The notes below the pieces were generated by a model. It saw only the letters and a list, made by a program, of their open reading frames with translations. It was not told where the DNA came from and searched no databases. Source: an uncultured Lachnospiraceae bacterium (GTDB taxonomy: Bacteria > Bacillota_A > Clostridia > Lachnospirales > Lachnospiraceae). Taken from it: DNA of 10,088 nucleotides. Position numbers and translations under genes: made by a program. The DNA is taken from positions 1-10,088 of the forward strand of contig USPJ01000022.1 in the NCBI GenBank assembly GCA_900556645.1, read 5' to 3'. Positions 6,399 to 10,088 of this stretch are shown one piece after another. Position 1 is the stretch's first letter. The number at the start of each line of letters is the position of its first letter.

Positions 6399-6570
6399 TC
6401 ACTCCACCTGCCATTTCCATTCGTACTTTTCCAATTACTTGGCATCCGCATTTAGGACAATCAAAGCAGTCGTATAGCTGTTCTTTTCCTGTTAAAACGC
6501 TAGTGTCTTTGACTATATACTTGTTTTCTTTCAATGCTTCAAATTCGTTATCACACACTTTACACTTCAT
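6391..6570 (-). CDS. Small zinc-ribbon protein
   Basis: A 59-residue protein with two CxxC knuckles: KCKVCDNEF at the front and CPKCGC in the second half, separated by about 35 residues, the layout of a zinc ribbon. Such small phage proteins may bind nucleic acid or protein partners; no specific role is recognised. The start is ATG at 6570, with AAAGGAGG 8 nt upstream. A GTG three codons earlier overlaps that Shine-Dalgarno sequence and is rejected. It overlaps the preceding coding region by 11 bp and the following one by 8 bp, consistent with translational coupling. Confidence 0.8.
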   Translation of the reverse strand: MKCKVCDNEFEALKENKYIVKDTSVLTGKEQLYDCFDCPKCGCQVIGKVRMEMAGGVNE

Positions 6571-6859
6571 CCAATCCACCTCCTTTCACAATCTCAATCG
6601 CTCGCTTAACGCTGACAGCTTTATAATACCTGTGGTTTGCTGGACTTGACTTCCCATATTTCTGTATGGATTTTGATTCGCTCATTTTCTGCCCAACCTC
6701 TTCCAACTGCTTTACAACCTTGTTCATATCATCTTTCAAGTCGTCCTGCAACTGCTCAATCATATCCAGCACATCACTCGCAAGAAGCATCTTGTGTTGT
6801 TCTGCGTATATGCTCATTTGCAACTGATAATCTTTAAGTCTTTGTTCTGTAATGCTCAT
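6560..6859 (-). CDS. Hypothetical coiled-coil phage protein
   Basis: The 99-residue product is not assigned to a known function. Residues about 30-62 (MLDMIEQLQDDL-like heptads continuing through KVVKQLEEVGQKMSE) are strongly helical and probably a coiled coil. The C-terminal part, SSPANHRYYKAVSVKRAIEI followed by VKGGGLDEV, looks familiar from small genes of clostridial phages. The ATG at 6859 shares ATGA with the stop of the previous gene, and GGAGA lies 8 nt upstream. Confidence 0.7.
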   Translation of the reverse strand: MSITEQRLKDYQLQMSIYAEQHKMLLASDVLDMIEQLQDDLKDDMNKVVKQLEEVGQKMSESKSIQKYGKSSPANHRYYKAVSVKRAIEIVKGGGLDEV

Positions 6860-7491
6860 TCTTCATCTCTCCAATTAAATTCAATTTCTTCGCCCCAATC
6901 AACCCCTAACTGCTCACATTTTGCTCTGGTAGATGTTCCACCGGAATGGTTCGTTCCAAGAAGGAACAGTTCTTGTACGATTCTGAAATATGTCTTTCTG
7001 ATACAGAACCGCTCTTCCTCGTCCAATTCTTCTATGGCATCTTCTCCATGTTGCCATCTGTACCATTCTGCAAATTTATCTACCATATCTTTCATAAGTC
7101 CAAGACAAGATTTGAGAATATATTTTTCATCATGGCTTTCCAATTCTTTCTTCGCTTTCTGCTTCTCCACCGCCGCCCTGCATTCATCCGGCGTGCCGAT
7201 TGCCTCATAATCCCTTAATGAGCATTCATAATTCCTCTTTATTTCAGATATTATTTTCCCCTTTGCATTTTCAAAATCGCACAACCCACTTAAATGAACG
7301 CTTTTGGCAGCGCAATTTATATTGTCATACTGTTCTTTAGATTCTTTTAATTCTTCTACTGTACCGATTGCTCTATACTGCTGTACTTCTTCCAGTGCCT
7401 TGATTGCAATATTTAATGCTTTGACATACTTCGGAAATCCTATTATTGGTTTATGCTCAATAATCTCATATTTTGCTTCCTGCTCTGTCAT
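6856..7491 (-). CDS. Hypothetical phage protein with two AIGT repeats
   Basis: This 211-residue cytoplasmic protein has no assigned function. It carries a related motif twice, QYRAIGTVEELKESKEQ at 38-54 and DYEAIGTPDECRAAVEKQ at 94-111, a module seen in many small accessory genes of clostridial phages. The N-terminal part (VKALNIAIKALEEV) is helical. The C-terminal half from about residue 122 contains GLMKDMVDKFAEWYRWQHGE and ends GVDWGEEIEFNWRDEE, and may be a separate domain. It starts at the ATG at 7491, overlapping the stop of the 37-residue gene by 4 bp, behind a GAGGTGGGAGA ribosome binding site. Confidence 0.75.
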   Translation of the reverse strand: MTEQEAKYEIIEHKPIIGFPKYVKALNIAIKALEEVQQYRAIGTVEELKESKEQYDNINCAAKSVHLSGLCDFENAKGKIISEIKRNYECSLRDYEAIGTPDECRAAVEKQKAKKELESHDEKYILKSCLGLMKDMVDKFAEWYRWQHGEDAIEELDEEERFCIRKTYFRIVQELFLLGTNHSGGTSTRAKCEQLGVDWGEEIEFNWRDEE

Positions 7492-7601
7492 TCTCCCACC
7501 TCACTCCACACCGGATAATAATTTCCTTTATCATCCATAATCCAATATCCTGTGCTCCAAGTATTTGTTGTTGGGTCGTACACTTTTCTGCCTTTAATCA
7601 T
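7488..7601 (-). CDS. 37-residue Trp/Tyr-rich phage protein
   Basis: The gene runs MIKGRKVYDPTTNTWS and ends YPVWSEVGE, with three Trp and four Tyr in 37 residues and a predicted beta-rich character. No function is recognised. It is supported by a strong GGAGGTGGAAGA ahead of its ATG at 7601 and by ATGA overlaps with both neighbours (YopX-like upstream, the 211-residue protein downstream), which fill the gap between them exactly. Confidence 0.65.
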   Translation of the reverse strand: MIKGRKVYDPTTNTWSTGYWIMDDKGNYYPVWSEVGE

Positions 7602-8098
7602 TCTTCCACCTCCAACAGTTCCGGATTGTCAACAGCTGAACCTATAACCTCAAATTCACATCTTTCTATGTATTCATCAGTCAATGGCATTGGTATACAG
7701 AACGGATCACATTTGCTGATAGCATCTGTCGGAATAACCTCATAATGCCATCCTACGACCTTATCGATTCTTTCCAGTGTTTCAACATTGATAACGAAAA
7801 ACTCTCCAAATACTACCTTGGCAATATCCTTCGGATTTCCATGTCCCATGAGAATATCATTCTCCCAAATCAGCTTACCGTTCTTATCTTTCAGCCCGGT
7901 GCACTGGCAGATGGTGGATTCGTCTACCTCATACGATTCGCAATCGTAAATTCTTTCTGGTACTTTCTCTATCACAGTTCCAAGATACGTTTCTTTCCCA
8001 GATTCTTCTGGTGGAATAAAAGTATGTATTCCAATAAATCCTTCCACCCATTCTCCGTTATCCGTCCGCTTTGCACGGTATAAATATCTATCTTCCAT
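7598..8098 (-). CDS. YopX family protein
   Basis: A 166-residue YopX-like protein, a family common in Firmicutes phages (named from the SPbeta gene yopX) and without a firmly known activity. The N-terminus MEDRYLYRAKRTDNGEWVEG and the central CQCTGLKDKNGKLIWENDIL are the family's two most recognisable blocks; the C-terminus (CEFEVIGSAVDNPELL) also fits. The ATG at 8098 is chosen because AAGGAG precedes it and the family block starts there; an upstream GTG at 8125 would add nine residues overlapping the Shine-Dalgarno region. It overlaps the Cys-rich gene by 127 bp and the next gene by 4 bp. Confidence 0.88.
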   Translation of the reverse strand: MEDRYLYRAKRTDNGEWVEGFIGIHTFIPPEESGKETYLGTVIEKVPERIYDCESYEVDESTICQCTGLKDKNGKLIWENDILMGHGNPKDIAKVVFGEFFVINVETLERIDKVVGWHYEVIPTDAISKCDPFCIPMPLTDEYIERCEFEVIGSAVDNPELLEVEE

Positions 8099-8184
8099 CT
8101 TTTCTTCTCCTTCCTCTGGATACACGTCATGGCGTGCTTACATTTCTCGCTACAATCTTTGTTTTTATCGTATGGACATTTCAT
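7972..8184 (-). CDS. Small Cys-rich protein overlapping the YopX gene
   Basis: An excellent AAGGAGG lies 7 nt ahead of the ATG at 8184, directly after the C5-methyltransferase stop, so this is probably translated. The first 25 residues (MKCPYDKNKDCSEKCKHAMT and a following Cys) have Cys at 3, 11, 15 and 21, likely binding a metal. The remaining about 40 residues are read in a different frame through the start of the YopX gene, and look like an out-of-frame run-on rather than a designed domain; the gene probably once ended near 8100. The total is 70 residues and no function is recognised. The alternative is that only the first part has meaning. Confidence 0.6.
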   Translation of the reverse strand: MKCPYDKNKDCSEKCKHAMTCIQRKEKKRWKIDIYTVQSGRITENGWKDLLEYILLFHQKNLGKKRILEL

Positions 8185-8195
8185 AGAATCCCTCC

Positions 8196-9806
8196 TTACG
8201 CAAACCGTAGCTGTCCGGTCTGCTCTGTCTCTATTTTCATATTTCCGGTTCTTTTACACCTACAAAGTTCTGGAAGATTTGCCATCACAAGTGCCGCAGG
8301 AATCGGCGGACATACCGCATTTCCACATCTTTTAACCTGTTCAGTCCTTGGATACGCCTTTCCTGTATAGTCATGGTCAATGATATAATCATCCGGGAAT
8401 CCCTGACATCCATATAGTTCCTTTGGTTCTAACATCCGCAGTCCGATGTCAACTATCTGATAATCAACTCCAGCGATTGTGACAAGTCCGAATCTGTCTC
8501 TGGAAGTGATTGTATCGAGCGGTTCATCCACATTCTGACCTACTCCCTGCCCATAATATTTAATCAAAAAAGCTCGAACCTCTCCGAAATGACCATCTCC
8601 GGCAGTTATGGTGTGTAAAGGTTCATTAACGCTCTGACCTGTGCTTGTACCATAAAACTTACTCAAGAATGATGTCACAAGCCCATATCTGTTAGAGCCG
8701 TCCACGGTCATAATTGGATTTTCTATTGCTTGTCCTCTCACTTCATTCTCAGATGTTTCTGAATGGTACTGAATAAGTGTTGGACTAATCAGACAATGCT
8801 CATTCTTACTCACAATCGTTGTGAGTGGCTCCCTAACATCCTTGCTCCGGTCTTTTGTAAATCCAGTCTGTCCTATCTGTACCATGTACGGCTCGCAAAG
8901 ATAATGCTTTCCGCTTCCAACTATGGTTGGCAAAGGTTTCTTAATATCATGTACACGCGGCTCTTGTCCTTTTCTCTCTCCGTACCCAATAGGAACAATG
9001 AACGGCTCCGCATTATCGATTACGAATTTCTTAAGTCCTCTTGCAATACGCTCCATTGTCTTAGGAGCCAGCCGACGCACCGCCCGGATGCCATACTTCT
9101 CCTTGATTTCTTCTGATGTATCAAAAATACTCGGACACGGACGGCTGAAATCTATCTGCGTGTATGCTCCAACGTATGGTTTTAATAATCCTGCTTTCAC
9201 TTCCTCACTGTCTGCCGGTGCGTGTGTCGGCTCCGGCCACACAATCGGTTTTCCATCGCACCTGGCAATCAAAAAGAATCTTTTTCGCATAGTCGGTGCC
9301 CCGTAATCAGCCGCTACTAATTCCCTGTACTCAACATCATAGCCAAGTTCTTTGAACTGTTTTACGAATTTTTCAAAAGTAACTCCCTGCTTGTTTTTAA
9401 TAGGTCTGTGACTTCGGTTCAGCGGTCCCCATGTCTTAAATTCTTCTACATTTTCCAACATGATTACTCTTGGACGTACCAATCCCGCCCATCTGAGAGC
9501 TACCCATGCAAGACCTCTGATATTCTTATCTTTTGGCTTTCCACCTTTCGCCTTTGAAAAGTGTTTGCAGTCTGGACTAAACCACGCAATCGCCACCGGC
9601 CTTCCCTTACAAACTTCCACAGGATCAACGTCCCACACATTTTCACAATAATGCTTCGTGTTTGGATGATTTGTTTTGTGCATACGGATAGCTTCTGGAT
9701 CGTGGTTAATCGCTATGTCGACGCTGATTCCGGTTGCCATTTCCATTCCGGTAGAAGCACCGCCTCCTCCGGCGAAGTTGTCCACCATTAACTCTCCGTT
9801 TATCAT
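8196..9806 (-). CDS. DNA (cytosine-5) methyltransferase
   Basis: It transfers a methyl group from S-adenosylmethionine to C5 of cytosine, in phages usually to escape host restriction. The 536-residue protein has the C5-methylase motifs in order: motif I VDNFAGGGGASTGME (8-22); motif IV with catalytic Cys80 in AWFSPDCKHFS, where the usual PPC is PDC; motif VI ENVEEF (118-123); motif VIII YGAPTMRKRFFLIA (168-181); and the closing motifs CQGFPDDY (467-474) and KRCGNAVCPP (492-501). The target-recognition region between about 285 and 445 is long and contains five copies of a P-L-x-T-I motif. The ATG at 9806 has GGAGG 7 nt upstream and overlaps the stop of the preceding methyltransferase by 4 bp. 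All catalytic landmarks are present, so activity is likely; target sequence cannot be read from the protein. Confidence 0.95.
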   Translation of the reverse strand: MINGELMVDNFAGGGGASTGMEMATGISVDIAINHDPEAIRMHKTNHPNTKHYCENVWDVDPVEVCKGRPVAIAWFSPDCKHFSKAKGGKPKDKNIRGLAWVALRWAGLVRPRVIMLENVEEFKTWGPLNRSHRPIKNKQGVTFEKFVKQFKELGYDVEYRELVAADYGAPTMRKRFFLIARCDGKPIVWPEPTHAPADSEEVKAGLLKPYVGAYTQIDFSRPCPSIFDTSEEIKEKYGIRAVRRLAPKTMERIARGLKKFVIDNAEPFIVPIGYGERKGQEPRVHDIKKPLPTIVGSGKHYLCEPYMVQIGQTGFTKDRSKDVREPLTTIVSKNEHCLISPTLIQYHSETSENEVRGQAIENPIMTVDGSNRYGLVTSFLSKFYGTSTGQSVNEPLHTITAGDGHFGEVRAFLIKYYGQGVGQNVDEPLDTITSRDRFGLVTIAGVDYQIVDIGLRMLEPKELYGCQGFPDDYIIDHDYTGKAYPRTEQVKRCGNAVCPPIPAALVMANLPELCRCKRTGNMKIETEQTGQLRFA

Positions 9807-10088
9807 TGCATCACCTCCGGAAAATCTGTTATACTCATCTGCCCGTCCTTATTAAATACTAGCATTTCATTCTTGGCTCTTCCGTAGAAATTCCGGTCAA
9901 TCTCAAATCCGTATGCACTTCTCCCAAGTTCGTATGCCGCTCTAAGTGTTGCGCCACTTCCACAGCACGGGTCAATGACACTGTCTCCTGGGTCTGTGAA
10001 AATCCCAATCAGCTTTTTCAATACTGCAACCGGCTTCTGTGCCGGATGAATCTTTGGAATCTCTTTTCCGTCTTTCTCCCATGTGAAC
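9803..10088 (-). CDS. DNA N6-adenine/N4-cytosine methyltransferase, C-terminal part
   Basis: Only the last 95 codons are in the window; the 5' end lies beyond position 10088. HPAQKPVAVLKKLIG followed by FTDPGDSVIDPCCGSGATLR and AYELGRSAYGFEIDRNFYGR is the C-terminal end of the N6_N4_Mtase family. DPCCGSG is motif I, which binds S-adenosylmethionine, and GFEIDR supplies the acidic residue of motif II. Motif I near the C-terminus implies the beta-type order, with the DPPY-type catalytic motif upstream and outside the window. The frame ends with TGA overlapping the C5-methyltransferase ATG, so the two are probably co-translated. Confidence 0.92.
   Translation of the reverse strand, partial: FTWEKDGKEIPKIHPAQKPVAVLKKLIGIFTDPGDSVIDPCCGSGATLRAAYELGRSAYGFEIDRNFYGRAKNEMLVFNKDGQMSITDFPEVMQ

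Noticed and set aside
915..9791. Numerous plus-strand reading frames of 60 to 138 codons.
   Set aside because: Each lies opposite a well-supported minus-strand gene, has low-complexity or Ser/Leu/Phe-rich composition, and lacks ribosome binding sites or family motifs.

Overview
The window is a contiguous piece of a tailed-phage or prophage genome from a low-to-moderate GC Gram-positive host. The strong AGGAGG-type ribosome binding sites, the Lys/Glu-rich proteins and the protein family types suggest a gut clostridium such as a Lachnospiraceae member; this is inferred from style and no host gene is present. All supported genes lie on the minus strand, so transcription runs from position 10088 towards position 1. 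There is no tRNA, rRNA, CRISPR array or insertion sequence.

Right part (10088 to about 5697): a tightly packed accessory block whose genes mostly overlap by 4 to 11 bp. In transcription order it holds the C-terminal end of an N6-adenine/N4-cytosine DNA methyltransferase, a complete C5-cytosine methyltransferase with an internal repeat array, a small Cys-rich protein, a YopX-family protein, a 37-residue Trp-rich protein, a 211-residue phage hypothetical, a 99-residue coiled-coil protein, a zinc-ribbon protein and an ASCH/PUA-like phage protein.

Middle (about 5697 to 4826): a single AT-rich gene for a putative defence-type protein distantly like AbiGi. It has its own sigma-70-like promoter, ribosome binding site and rho-independent terminator, and an exact 15-bp inverted repeat flanks it. 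After it comes a 183-bp gap with a second strong promoter. That promoter is followed within a few bases by a terminator-like hairpin, placed directly ahead of the packaging genes. This resembles a late promoter controlled by antitermination.

Left part (4825 to 1): the head of the late module, with terminase small subunit, terminase large subunit, portal protein and minor capsid protein. The terminase genes look intact. The portal and minor capsid genes do not: each has a ribosome binding site with AGG exactly 7 nt downstream where ATG is expected, and the portal has an in-frame TAG at a position where a Gln is expected, 45 sense codons before its apparent natural TAA end. The two genes lie in one reading frame separated only by that TAG and TAA. 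Either the structural genes of a prophage are being inactivated, or translation of the late genes is unusual. This is the observation most worth following up.
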